Source of the DNA: Ideonella sp.
GTDB lineage: Bacteria; Pseudomonadota; Gammaproteobacteria; Burkholderiales; Burkholderiaceae_C
DNA: 64,000 nt
NCBI GenBank assembly: GCA_016721465.1
Contig: JADKIA010000004.1
Coordinates: forward strand, 62,001 to 126,000
Reading direction: 5' to 3'
Shown here: positions 1 to 8,150 of the stretch, in pieces
Numbering within the stretch: position 1 is the first letter of the stretch
Layout: each line of letters starts with the position of its first letter
The notes under the pieces: generated by a model
Database searches by the model: none
What the model was told of the DNA's origin: nothing
What the model saw: the letters and a program-made list of their open reading frames with translations, nothing else
Program-made: the position numbers and the translations under genes

Positions 1-65
1 CAAAGCTCCCCATGCCGTCGGTGCCGACGGAGCACGGTTGTCGAGGTAGCAGGAAGGATTTGGGT

Positions 66-824
66 ATGCACAACATTGAGATGCACGAGATGACGGAAGC
101 CTTCTTTCCGTGTTGGAAGGCTGCCGGCATCCACCTGAGCAAGCAAGTCGATGGCGGGATCCAGTCCTGGCTGCGCGCACATCCCTACCCGCCGTTCCTG
201 GAGCACCTGTCGTTTCGCCTCGGCAATCAGTTGTTCTTCGTCCGTATCGAGGACGTGGACGGCAAGGCCCAAGGCCCTGGCACCATCCGTGGGCTTGCAG
301 CCGCCGCCAGGGACGGAAACGGACACGCCTGCATCCTGCCGATGAAGAAGAAGCTCTTCGGTGGTTCCTGGGTGGCCGACATGCCGGGTTGGGGCTTGCT
401 GAACGCAGAGACCAGAAAGCCGATCAACCCGGTGTCCCTGGTCACCGAAGAGAAAATTGAGATGACGCCGTGGGAGGTGCATGACATGGCGGTTCAGGTG
501 GTCCGGGACTACCTGCAGAAAGAAGGCTTCGAGTTGATGTCCTGGCAAGGCAACCCTGAGGTCGACCCGTCGATCTGGTTTGTGGGCAAGACCAGGAGAC
601 CCGAGTGGGTCGTCGTGCGGTCGGCCAAGTTCCCGGCCAGCAACGCCGACCGCCCGACCAACTGGGCTGCCATTGCAGATGGCTGCGCAAGGCTGAGTAC
701 CACTGGGCACTTCGCGTCGGTCGCTGTTGTCAGCGTGAACCAGCCCTTCGCGTCCAGTGAGGAGGCACCCGTACCCTTGTGGCGCGGGCACGGGATGCAC
801 GTGCGCTTCGACGGATTGGAATGA
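66..824 (+). CDS. hypothetical protein, island cargo
   Basis: Protein of 252 residues with no family I recognise. I chose the ATG at 66 because AGGAAGGA lies 8 bases upstream; an in-frame ATG at 12 has no comparable site. The sequence is soluble-looking with no signal peptide or membrane segment. The C-terminal half has alternating hydrophobic strands (WFVG around residue 173, EWVVVRS around residue 183). This pattern is reminiscent of nuclease-fold cores, but I see no complete catalytic motif and assign no function. Its stop overlaps the start of the next gene (ATGA-type junction), so the two are probably co-translated. Confidence 0.7.
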   Translation: MHNIEMHEMTEAFFPCWKAAGIHLSKQVDGGIQSWLRAHPYPPFLEHLSFRLGNQLFFVRIEDVDGKAQGPGTIRGLAAAARDGNGHACILPMKKKLFGGSWVADMPGWGLLNAETRKPINPVSLVTEEKIEMTPWEVHDMAVQVVRDYLQKEGFELMSWQGNPEVDPSIWFVGKTRRPEWVVVRSAKFPASNADRPTNWAAIADGCARLSTTGHFASVAVVSVNQPFASSEEAPVPLWRGHGMHVRFDGLE

Positions 825-1639
825 TGGCGCAAGGACGAGCAACCCAAATCGTGCACATGAGCGATCAGTGTCCGCCGTGGGTGATCTTTCATGTGCCTCA
901 CGATTCGACGCTTGTTCCATCAGAGGTGAGGCGCCAGATCACCTTGACCGATGGCGAGCTGGACGAAGAGTTGATCAAGATGACCGATCACTTGACCCTG
1001 CTGCTGTTCGCCTCGGGTGCCCCGGAAGCTCAGGTCATCCGAGCGCCCGCCAGCCGATTGGTGGTGGACGTAGAGCGATTCGCGGACGACCGGCACGAGC
1101 CGATGGCAGACCGTGGAATGGGCGCCGTCTATTCCGTGACCTCAAGTCTGAAACCGTTGCGGCGACCGTTATTCGATGGCGAACGCGACGCCTTGATGTC
1201 GGCGTACTACCGTCCGCATCACGCCCGGCTCGAAGCCGCAGTGTCGGCGGCCATCGACCTTCACGGTCGCTGCCTGGTGATCGATTGCCACAGCTTTCCG
1301 AGCCTCGCGCTACCGTACGAGTTCGCCGACCCCGCTGTAGCGAGACCGGATATCTGCATCGGCACTGACGCTTTCCATACCAGTGGCGAATTGGCCGTCG
1401 CCTTCGTCGCAGCCTTCCAGCGCGAAGGATGGAGTGTGGACCTGAACCAACCCTTTGCCGGGGCCTTGGTACCTGGAAGCCGGTACGGGCAAGACCGCCG
1501 CGTCAACGCCGTCATGGTCGAGATCAACCGTCAGCTCTACCTTCGCGAATCAGACGCGACACCGCTACCCACCTTTGCAACCGTCGCGGAACGCGTCAGA
1601 AACTGTTGCATGGCGGCCATCGCAGCCTGCAACCCATAG
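821..1639 (+). CDS. N-formylglutamate amidohydrolase-family protein
   Basis: A 272-residue protein resembling the N-formylglutamate amidohydrolase family, metal-dependent hydrolases that release formate from formylglutamate at the end of histidine degradation. Visible family landmarks are HVPHDS (residues 24-29), SRLVVDVERF (78-87), VIDCHSF (153-159, likely metal/catalytic histidine) and MVEINRQLYL near the C terminus. The ATG at 821 overlaps the upstream stop; the ATG at 857 (MSDQ) is an alternative. There are no hut genes nearby, so a histidine-pathway role is unlikely; the substrate here is unknown. It sits in a tight plus-strand run with an unknown upstream gene, an acidic protein and a MESH1-like hydrolase. 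Confidence 0.8.
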   Translation: MMAQGRATQIVHMSDQCPPWVIFHVPHDSTLVPSEVRRQITLTDGELDEELIKMTDHLTLLLFASGAPEAQVIRAPASRLVVDVERFADDRHEPMADRGMGAVYSVTSSLKPLRRPLFDGERDALMSAYYRPHHARLEAAVSAAIDLHGRCLVIDCHSFPSLALPYEFADPAVARPDICIGTDAFHTSGELAVAFVAAFQREGWSVDLNQPFAGALVPGSRYGQDRRVNAVMVEINRQLYLRESDATPLPTFATVAERVRNCCMAAIAACNP

Positions 1640-1650
1640 GGAAACAAGTC

Positions 1651-2322
1651 ATGGCAAAAAGCAAGAAGACGGCGCCGCAACTCGAAGTGCCCGCGGAGCC
1701 CATCACCGAGTTCGAGGTGACCGAGGGCGGCACGCTGCGCATGGCCGACTACGTCGAAGCAGAAACCCGTGCCGAGTTCTATGAAGACGTGGCAGACCAG
1801 TGGGAGGGCTCGCCACAGGACCTGTCTGACGCGATGGACGAATGCCAGCCGTTGGCATGGGCCGTGAACTCGATCTACTCTGACTTTCGGGATGAGATCG
1901 TGGCGGACATCGGGGCCGCGGAGACCGACGCCAAACAGAACAAGCGGCGCATTGCCGTCCTCAAGGAAAGGCTCAAGAAGCTGCCGGAGGAGCCTGAAGA
2001 GGGTGCCAGCGACTGGCTCCTCGGGCTCACCACGTCCGAGTTCGAGGCGAACGTCGTTCCTCAAATTCAGGAATGGTTCTCAGAACCGCCGGACTGGAAC
2101 TTCGAGGACGACTACCTGCCGCAGACGGGCACGGCGCAGGGCGCGGCTCTGGAATTCTTTCGCAGCATGGACGCCAATTCTGTGGACTTGCTGGGCGTCG
2201 ACATTGTCGAAGGCGAACATCCTGGCAGCACCTACTACGCGGCCGAGCTGCGCGGCGACATCGACGTTGCCAACCGTGCTGCCGAAGCGGCAGGACTGCG
2301 GGTTCGGTTCGTCAAAGCATGA
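1651..2322 (+). CDS. acidic hypothetical protein with predicted coiled coil
   Basis: A 223-residue, strongly acidic protein of unrecognised family, starting 11 bases after the preceding stop. The N terminus is Lys-rich (AKSKKTAPQ). A charged stretch around residues 90-118 (DAKQNKRR, LKERLKKLPEEPEE) looks like a short coiled coil. The C-terminal third (DLLGVDIVEGEHPGS to VRFVKA) looks like a small alpha/beta domain. No catalytic motif is apparent. Its TGA overlaps an in-frame ATG of the HD gene that follows, which suggests one transcript. It could be a partner or inhibitor of a neighbouring enzyme, but that is only inferred from position. Confidence 0.65.
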   Translation: MAKSKKTAPQLEVPAEPITEFEVTEGGTLRMADYVEAETRAEFYEDVADQWEGSPQDLSDAMDECQPLAWAVNSIYSDFRDEIVADIGAAETDAKQNKRRIAVLKERLKKLPEEPEEGASDWLLGLTTSEFEANVVPQIQEWFSEPPDWNFEDDYLPQTGTAQGAALEFFRSMDANSVDLLGVDIVEGEHPGSTYYAAELRGDIDVANRAAEAAGLRVRFVKA

Positions 2323-2384
2323 AGCCGAGCGTGCCGACCATGACGGTCGCCACTCGGGCCCAGTTCGTGAATCAGGAGAGACCT

Positions 2385-2933
2385 ATGGAATCAAATGGAA
2401 GCCAGCTCGGCACGTTCGTAAAGGCAGTCGCATTCGCTGCGGAGAAACACCGGAACCAGAGGCGCAAAGACGCGGACGCCTCCCCGTACATCAACCACCC
2501 GATCGCACTGGCCAACGTGCTGGCCAACGAGGGAGGTGTCTCGGACGCAACTGTGCTTTGCGCCGCCGTCCTTCACGACACCATCGAAGACACCGAAACG
2601 ACCGAGAACGAACTGACGACGACATTCGGCTCTCACGTTTCGTCGGTCGTCTTGGAAGTCACGGACGACAAGTCGCTCGAGAAGCATGTTCGCAAACAGC
2701 GACAGATCGAGCACGCACCTCACATTTCCACCGAAGCCAAGTTGGTAAAGCTGGCCGACAAGATATGCAACCTGCGGGACATACTGGCATCGCCTCCAGC
2801 GAATTGGTCCACGGAGCGAAAGCAAGCGTACTTCGACTGGGCCAGCAAGGTCGTCGCAGGGGTACGCGGAGTACATCCCAACCTTGAAGCAGTCTTCGAT
2901 GGGCTGGTTGCACGCCATGCCGAACTTCGCTGA
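2385..2933 (+). CDS. MESH1-like HD phosphohydrolase (SpoT-type hydrolase domain alone)
   Basis: A 182-residue single-domain HD hydrolase resembling animal MESH1/HDDC3 and the hydrolase half of SpoT. These remove the 3'-pyrophosphate of (p)ppGpp; human MESH1 also dephosphorylates NADPH. The match runs along the whole protein: KHRNQRRKD (21-29), YINHPIALA (35-43, metal His38), LHDTIEDTETT (63-73, His64-Asp65 plus Glu68-Asp69), and KLVKLADKICNLRD (C-terminal metal Asp). There is no synthetase, TGS or ACT domain, so it can only hydrolyse. The start at 2385 has a good AGGAG site; the ATG at 2319 overlapping the previous stop would add 22 residues. Likely role: lowering an alarmone or acting on an NADPH-like nucleotide. 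Confidence 0.9.
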   Translation: MESNGSQLGTFVKAVAFAAEKHRNQRRKDADASPYINHPIALANVLANEGGVSDATVLCAAVLHDTIEDTETTENELTTTFGSHVSSVVLEVTDDKSLEKHVRKQRQIEHAPHISTEAKLVKLADKICNLRDILASPPANWSTERKQAYFDWASKVVAGVRGVHPNLEAVFDGLVARHAELR

Positions 2934-3073
2934 CCGCCGCCGCAACCCGTTGCTGCCAACGGATTGCAGGCTACGCTGCGTCGTGCAGCCCATCGCTGTT
3001 TGGGCGATACGTGAGCACCAGGGGGACGCGAATTCTGATCAGCAGATAGGGCCAACCCTTGCGGGGCTTGAAC

Positions 3074-3553
3074 ATGCACATCGATGAGTTCCGGGAGTTC
3101 CAGCGACAGGGCGCCACACACGACGTTTTCAGCCTTGTGATGACCTGTCGTCGCAAGTTTCTCAACGCCGCCCAACTGCTTGAACTACGCAGTGACGCGA
3201 TCAGCAAGCTGGCATCGTTCGGCGTGGATGCCCCGGTCGATGTCTGGCCACTGCTCACTCCGTTCAGCGTGCTGACAGAGCGGTACGCGACGCAGTTGTT
3301 CTCGCCGCAGGAGAGCCTCTTTCAGGTGCCGAGCGAGAAGCAGGACGAGAAATGGGGCAGGTACTTTCATCACATCCTGGTCCCCCATCTCATCGCCAGC
3401 GACGAGGTCGTTCGAAACGTCTTGCGCGCGGTGCGGGCGCTACCCAGCCAGCATCCCGAGCAGGCGGCTGTCGCACTGAGTCAGCACTTCACAGAGATGA
3501 CGTTGCCGGACACGAGTCCACCCTGGGCGCCCGAGGACGCGGTCGACTATTGA
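3074..3553 (+). CDS. hypothetical protein
   Basis: A 159-residue mainly helical protein without recognisable domain, signal peptide or membrane segment. I use the ATG at 3074 (MHIDEFREF); a TTG at 3059 is in frame but weak, and neither has a strong ribosome site. It lies 140 bases after the MESH1-like gene and 31 bases before the zinc-ribbon gene, all on the same strand. The C terminus is Pro/Asp-rich (SPPWAPEDAVDY). No function assigned. Confidence 0.6.
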   Translation: MHIDEFREFQRQGATHDVFSLVMTCRRKFLNAAQLLELRSDAISKLASFGVDAPVDVWPLLTPFSVLTERYATQLFSPQESLFQVPSEKQDEKWGRYFHHILVPHLIASDEVVRNVLRAVRALPSQHPEQAAVALSQHFTEMTLPDTSPPWAPEDAVDY

Positions 3554-3584
3554 TGCAGGCAACTGGAAGCCAAGAGCAAACACC

Positions 3585-3893
3585 GTGTACGTGATCGACA
3601 CCCGACACTACCTCGACGACAAAGGCGACATCGGGCCCGCGAAGGGTCCCGCCCGCAAGATGGCCGACTTCATCACCTCGGTGGTCGCCCATGCGTCCGA
3701 CTTCGACCGACCCGAAAGCACGCCCGGCCCCGCCTGCTTCAAGTGCCGCAAGCGCGACAACCGCCGCGTGGACACCGGCATGACTGACGACGACACGGTT
3801 GTCTGGCACTGCCCTGCTTGCGGCACCGAGGGACGTATCTCGAATTGGCTGGGGACGTTCTGGGACCTCAGCCACGGCCTGCCATCCGACTGA
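3585..3893 (+). CDS. small protein with one CxxC-CxxC zinc ribbon
   Basis: A 102-residue protein beginning with GTG (MYVIDTRHYLDDKGDIG). Two cysteine pairs, CFKC around residue 47 and CPAC around residue 75, spaced as in a zinc ribbon, suggest a small metal-bound nucleic-acid- or protein-binding domain. The N-terminal 40 residues contain IGPAKGPARKMADF, which resembles N-termini of small uncharacterised proteins but carries no catalytic motif that I know. It follows the preceding gene by 31 bases and is followed by the 62-bp palindromic repeat. Function unknown. Confidence 0.65.
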   Translation: MYVIDTRHYLDDKGDIGPAKGPARKMADFITSVVAHASDFDRPESTPGPACFKCRKRDNRRVDTGMTDDDTVVWHCPACGTEGRISNWLGTFWDLSHGLPSD

Positions 3894-3942
3894 CTTTCGC
3901 CACCGTGACCATGCCACCCAAGCCGGCCGAAGATCGAAAGCG

Positions 3943-4004
3943 CTTATCCACGGCCGCGCGATCGGCGCCTCTCACGCAAGACTCGCGCGGCGGTGGGTAA
4001 GCCG
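3943..4004. repeat. 62-bp perfect direct repeat, copy 1 (internally palindromic)
   Basis: These 62 bases recur exactly at 9352-9413. The unit is itself an imperfect inverted repeat: the outer 19 bases (CTTATCCAC...CGCGCGA) pair with the last 19 of the palindromic part (TCGCGCGG...GTGGGTAAG) with two mismatches, around a 21-base centre. The two copies bracket the MerR to macro-like module. The ends do not fit integron attC or IS terminal-repeat patterns I know. It could be a mobile palindromic element, a recombination site or a terminator-like RNA structure. Confidence 0.9.
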
Positions 4005-4055
4005 CCCGAATTGGCATCTAGCGCCGGGCGCTGACTCATCGGTTTTTCGTGACAG

Positions 4056-4084
4056 TTGACAAAGACAGTTGTACTGTCTAGTAT
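4056..4084 (+). promoter_or_regulatory. sigma-70 promoter with operator dyad, merR leaderless start
   Basis: A perfect TTGACA (4056-4061) and TAGTAT (4079-4084) are separated by 17 bases. The spacer holds an inverted repeat, GACAGT-TGT-ACTGTC (4064-4078), where a MerR-type regulator would be expected to bind. Transcription should start near 4091-4092, which coincides with the ATG at 4092, so the message is probably leaderless. The dyad implies autoregulation. Confidence 0.75.
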
Positions 4085-4091
4085 GACTGCC

Positions 4092-4511
4092 ATGGACGAA
4101 CCAAAGGCCTTCACGCTCGATGACATCTCTGCCCTTGCAGAGCTGCCACGTCGCACGGTCAGGTACTACATCCAGTCCGGACTGATCGATCGCCCACAGG
4201 GCGTCGGCAAGGGCGCGTACTACACACAGAGCCACGTCGAGCAGCTTCTGCTGGTGCGAAAGTGGCAGCTGGCCGGACTGTCTCTGGAGCGAATCGGAGA
4301 ACTTCTGAAGCAGCAGGCGGCCGGCCCCCTGCCGCCAACCCCCCGGCGCGCCGGAACCGTCGAGGTCTGGAGCCATCTGGTCATTTCGGACGGCGTCGAG
4401 CTCAACCTGGAGCCAAGCCGCGCCGGCCTCAGCCCGGAGCAGATTCGAGCCTTCTTCCGTGCTGTGACACAGGCGTACGAGCAGATCCACCAAAACGAGG
4501 AAAGAAAATGA
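4092..4511 (+). CDS. MerR-family transcriptional regulator
   Basis: A 139-residue MerR-like regulator. The winged helix-turn-helix occupies roughly residues 6-72: FTLDDISALAELPRRTVRYYIQ, then GLID, GKGAYYTQSHVEQL and the second helix pair LAGLSLERIGELLKQ. The C-terminal part (75-139) is not a recognisable metal or drug sensor, and I see no Cys ligand set. The ATG at 4092 is chosen over upstream in-frame codons because those fall inside the promoter. The TGA overlaps the ATG of the VIT/VWA gene by four bases, so the two are translationally coupled. It probably controls itself and the downstream module through the dyad at 4064-4078. Confidence 0.9.
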   Translation: MDEPKAFTLDDISALAELPRRTVRYYIQSGLIDRPQGVGKGAYYTQSHVEQLLLVRKWQLAGLSLERIGELLKQQAAGPLPPTPRRAGTVEVWSHLVISDGVELNLEPSRAGLSPEQIRAFFRAVTQAYEQIHQNEERK

Positions 4512-6868
4512 ACAAGCTGGCATCCGCCTTGACTGGCACGGAAGGCGAGCGCGTCGCCCTTTGCGACGTCTCTGTCTCTGCCCTCCTCCAGGACCTGCTC
4601 GCGGAGGTCACTGTGTCGCAGACCTACCGCAACGACGAGCGCGTCAACATCGAGGCGGTCTACACATTCCCGCTTCCGCTGGATGCCGTCCTGCTCGATC
4701 TGGAGGTCGAAATCGGCGGGAGGCGACTCAAGGGGGTGGTCGTCGAGAAGAAGGCCGCAGAGGAGAAGTACGAGGACGCGGTCGCAGCGGGAGATGCGGC
4801 CGTGATGCTCGAAACGATCGAGCCTGGCCTGTACACGATGAACGTCGGCAATCTGCTGCCTCTGGAGACGGCCAAGATCACGTTCAGCTACGCGATCCTC
4901 TACCGCTGGGCAGGTGACCGCTTGCGGTTCTTTCTTCCGACGACGATCGCGCCGCGCTTCGGCGAATCGCATCATCTGCCGCACCAGGTCCCGGAAGCCT
5001 CCCTCACGGTGGAGAACCAGTTCTCCCTGCGCATTGAGATTCACGGGAGTCTGCGGAACGCCCAGTTCATCTGCCCATCGCATGCCATCGAGCTTGAGAA
5101 GGCGCCTGAGAAGGTCGTTCTGTCACTGCTGCAACCCAAGGCGGTCATGGACCGCGACTTCATCTTGAACGTGAAGGCGCCTCAGGCCACGCGCAGCTTC
5201 GCCCTGTGCGGCCAGGACGGCGACGGCCTGGCGGCCGTGGCGAGCTTTCAGCCGTTCTTCCCAGGACTGCAGCAGCCGCGGCCATTGAACCTCGCCATCG
5301 TCATCGATTGCTCTGGCTCCATGCAGGGAGACTCGATGGAACAGGCAAAGCAGGCGCTCGAGGGAATTCTCGACGGATTGCAGCCGCACGATCGCATCAC
5401 ACTGATTGCGTTCGGCAACTCGACCAGTGCGCTCTCAGATCGGCCGCTTGCGTGCAACAAGACCAACCTCACGAAGGCCAAGCGGTTTGCCAAGGCGCTC
5501 GACGCGAACATGGGCGGCACGGAGATCGGCAAGGCCCTGCGAGAGGCCTACTCGATCGTTGGCGAGGCGGAATCTGCCGACATCTTTCTGGTGACCGATG
5601 GCGAGGTCTCAGAGTGGGTATCCGTGGTTGATGAAGCGAAAGAGTCCCGAAACCGGATCTTCACGGTCGGCGTCGGCAGCGCTGTCTCGGAGGCTTTCGT
5701 TCGCCAGCTCGCGGCCGACACTGGCGGCGAGTGCGAACTCGTCTCCCCCCGCGAAGGAATGGCGGACCGCGTCGTCCGACACTTCGAACGCATGAGGGCT
5801 CCACGCGCCAAGAGTGTCGTCGTGCGGTGGCCAGAGGGTGCCAAGCACATCCACCCTTCCCGGATCGGCGCGGTCTTCGAGGGAGACACGGTGGTCGCCT
5901 GCGCGCGCTTCGATCAACCGCTGCAACATGGCAGCGCGATCCTCGAAGTTGAGACGGACAAGGGCGAAGTTGTGCGACAGGAGCTGAAGTTTCCGAAGGC
6001 AATACCAGCGTCCTCACCCGGCGGCATATCCATGGTGGCCCGAGTGACAGCTGCAGCTGGACTGAAGGAACTGGATGATGTCGCTGGCCTGGACACCGCG
6101 CTCCGCTACCAACTCGTAAGCCGATGGACCAACTGGCTTGTGATTGCGCCGAGGACCGAGGAAGACAAGGCCCAGGACATCCCGGCTTTGCGGAAGGTGC
6201 CGCAGACTTTGGCGGCCGGTTGGGGCGGTGTCGGCAGCGTCGCCGCGTGCCTCAGCATGGATGCGTTGGCAGCGCCGTCAGTCATGTACTCCCGCAGTGT
6301 CGACTTCGCAGCGATGGCAGATCTTGACCTGACCGAGGTTGAGTCCCCAACTCGCGTCCCGCCTCTTGATCTGCCGGAAACCTATCGTCGACTGCTCACG
6401 CTCGTCGATGCGCATCCCTCGCGGCTCGACGTTGCCGGCGCCCTCGATCTGCTCATGGAGTCCGGCCTTGCGGCTGAGTTCGATGACATCTTCCGACACG
6501 CGACCGATTTGGACCTCAGCATCGAGGTCATCGCCGCAATCGTCCTTGCTCGTCTTCTGGGTGGTCCCCTCGGCGAGTTCTTGTCCGGCGACGCCCAGGT
6601 TGCGTTGGCAGCGCTGCAGGAACGCGCCAAAGAGGCGACCGGCGCGCTCAGGGAGATCGGGCGCCACGGCATCGCTCTCGCACGCATGACCCAGGAGCCG
6701 GTTGCGCGCGAGTTGCTGCGGCATCGTGCCGACGATGACGCACTGGCGCGATTTGCACGGATTCGAGAACTGCTCGATCACCTTGAGGATGCGATCCGCC
6801 GGTCTGCTGACCGAATGCAAGTGTTCCGAGTGGATCACGCTCGTCTTCGGGGCGGAGCTATCGCGTAG
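4508..6868 (+). CDS. VIT and von Willebrand factor A domain protein
   Basis: A 786-residue protein with a VIT (vault/inter-alpha-trypsin) domain at about 1-130, including VTVSQTYRNDERVNIEAVYTFPL and the NLLPLETAKI segment. A VWA domain follows at about 258-430 with an intact metal-ion-dependent adhesion site: DCSGS (about 266-270), the MGGTE threonine (about 337) and VTDGE (about 366). The remaining 350 residues are mostly helical and unassigned. No signal peptide or membrane anchor is seen, so it should be cytoplasmic, unlike many animal relatives. The same VIT-VWA pairing occurs in the vault poly-ADP-ribose polymerase PARP4, which is suggestive given the two ADP-ribose-related genes downstream. 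A decayed copy of its 3' end is at 9194-9350. Confidence 0.93.
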   Translation: MNKLASALTGTEGERVALCDVSVSALLQDLLAEVTVSQTYRNDERVNIEAVYTFPLPLDAVLLDLEVEIGGRRLKGVVVEKKAAEEKYEDAVAAGDAAVMLETIEPGLYTMNVGNLLPLETAKITFSYAILYRWAGDRLRFFLPTTIAPRFGESHHLPHQVPEASLTVENQFSLRIEIHGSLRNAQFICPSHAIELEKAPEKVVLSLLQPKAVMDRDFILNVKAPQATRSFALCGQDGDGLAAVASFQPFFPGLQQPRPLNLAIVIDCSGSMQGDSMEQAKQALEGILDGLQPHDRITLIAFGNSTSALSDRPLACNKTNLTKAKRFAKALDANMGGTEIGKALREAYSIVGEAESADIFLVTDGEVSEWVSVVDEAKESRNRIFTVGVGSAVSEAFVRQLAADTGGECELVSPREGMADRVVRHFERMRAPRAKSVVVRWPEGAKHIHPSRIGAVFEGDTVVACARFDQPLQHGSAILEVETDKGEVVRQELKFPKAIPASSPGGISMVARVTAAAGLKELDDVAGLDTALRYQLVSRWTNWLVIAPRTEEDKAQDIPALRKVPQTLAAGWGGVGSVAACLSMDALAAPSVMYSRSVDFAAMADLDLTEVESPTRVPPLDLPETYRRLLTLVDAHPSRLDVAGALDLLMESGLAAEFDDIFRHATDLDLSIEVIAAIVLARLLGGPLGEFLSGDAQVALAALQERAKEATGALREIGRHGIALARMTQEPVARELLRHRADDDALARFARIRELLDHLEDAIRRSADRMQVFRVDHARLRGGAIA

Positions 6869-6920
6869 CAGCCAGGACGGCCGGACTTATCCACGTCTGC
6901 GACAAACGCAAAGGGGAATC

Positions 6921-8150
6921 ATGGGATCCGATCACCCGGAAGACTCGAATGCCGATGCCGGACGCCCTCCGGAACAGGTGACTGACACGTCCTGGACGCA
7001 TGCGCGGGCGCTGGCCGACTCTGGTCGGCTGAAGGTTCAGTGGGACCGCCTTTTGGAATCACGGCCGCCGCCACTGCCGTCTGCCATCAACCTGGCCGAC
7101 AAGGTCGAGGGCATGCTTCTCGGGCTTGCTGTCGGTGACGCACTGGGCAATACCTCTGAGTCCATCAATCCGGCGGAACGGAAGCTTCGTGTTCCCTCGG
7201 GATGGATATCGAACTACTCGCCGAATCGCTATGCCGACTACCGAAGCGTGGGGCTGGCGTCCGACGATACGCAGATGGCATTCTGGACAATCGAGCAGAT
7301 GCTGGCCGACGGTGGGCTCGACCCAGCGCGCTTGGGAGAGATCTTCTGTCGACGGCAGATCTACGGTATCGGGCAGAGCGTCAGGCAGTTTCAGAGGAAC
7401 TGGGAATCTGGCCGGCCCTGGTTCGAGTGCGGCGTGGCGTCTGCAGGCAATGGCGCACTGATGCGCATCGCTCCGATCCTCCTGCCCCATCTGCGTTCGC
7501 CCAGCCACAACCTGTGGGCCGACACCCTGGTCGCGGCTCACCTGACCCACGACGATCTATTGTCAAACGCCAGTTGCTTGGCGCTGGTGCAATTGTTGTG
7601 GCAGTTGCTGGGCCTGGAGGCATCGCCCGACAAGCGCTGGTGGATCGACACCTGGCTGGCCACCAGCGAACCGCTGACGGCCGGCCGGCCAGATGGCATC
7701 TTCAGGGCCCGTGCCCATCACCCGCCGAAGTTCAGCGCCACCATGGCAGACATGGTGGCGCAACACGTTAGACCTGCCCTGGATCGAGATCTGGACGTGG
7801 CAGAGGCTGGTGACATCTGGCACTCGGGCGCCTACCTGCTGGAGACAGTGCCGACGGTGCTGTATGTGCTGTCGCGGCATGGTCATGATCCCAAAGAGGC
7901 AATCCTGCAGGCAGTAAACAACACCCGGGACAACGACACCTGCGCCGCCATCGTCGGCGCGGCCGTGGGCGCCTTGCACGGCGCATCAGCACTGCCAGCG
8001 GAATGGATCGACGGGTTGTTGGGCCGCACCACCGTCGATGACGATGGCCAGGTCTTTCGGCTGCTGGCGCAGGCCGGTGACCGGTACGGCTACGGTGTGT
8101 CGCTGCGGGTGCGGCAGCGGGCCGCAGCGTCGCGGCAAAAGGAGACTTGA
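6921..8150 (+). CDS. ADP-ribosylglycohydrolase-family protein
   Basis: A 409-residue member of the ADP-ribosylglycohydrolase (DraG/ARH) family, which removes ADP-ribose from proteins or small molecules using two Mg ions. Landmarks are EGMLLGLAVGDALGN (about 63-77), the first metal site SDDTQM (about 114-119) and the second metal site in NNTRDNDTCAAIVGAAVGALHG (from about 332), where RDNDT stands in for the usual GGDTDT. The first 55 residues are an extra low-complexity lead. The start at 6921 follows AAGGGGA. Stop and next start overlap (TGATG), so it is coupled to the macro-like gene. No ADP-ribosyltransferase is present in the window. Confidence 0.92.
   Translation: MGSDHPEDSNADAGRPPEQVTDTSWTHARALADSGRLKVQWDRLLESRPPPLPSAINLADKVEGMLLGLAVGDALGNTSESINPAERKLRVPSGWISNYSPNRYADYRSVGLASDDTQMAFWTIEQMLADGGLDPARLGEIFCRRQIYGIGQSVRQFQRNWESGRPWFECGVASAGNGALMRIAPILLPHLRSPSHNLWADTLVAAHLTHDDLLSNASCLALVQLLWQLLGLEASPDKRWWIDTWLATSEPLTAGRPDGIFRARAHHPPKFSATMADMVAQHVRPALDRDLDVAEAGDIWHSGAYLLETVPTVLYVLSRHGHDPKEAILQAVNNTRDNDTCAAIVGAAVGALHGASALPAEWIDGLLGRTTVDDDGQVFRLLAQAGDRYGYGVSLRVRQRAAASRQKET

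Noticed and set aside
3059..3073. TTG start for the 159-residue gene
   Set aside because: The in-frame ATG at 3074 is the simpler choice and adds no conserved sequence when extended.
3943..4004. Integron attC site
   Set aside because: The palindromic repeat lacks the GTTRRRY/RYYYAAC end boxes and the flanking genes are not arranged as single cassettes.
4019..4047. Terminator at AGCGCC...GGCGCT followed by TTTTT
   Set aside because: The T-run is about ten bases away from the stem, too far for an intrinsic terminator.
5551..5575. Second attachment site from CTCGATCGT similar to the guaA end
   Set aside because: Only nine bases are shared and it is inside the VIT/VWA coding region.
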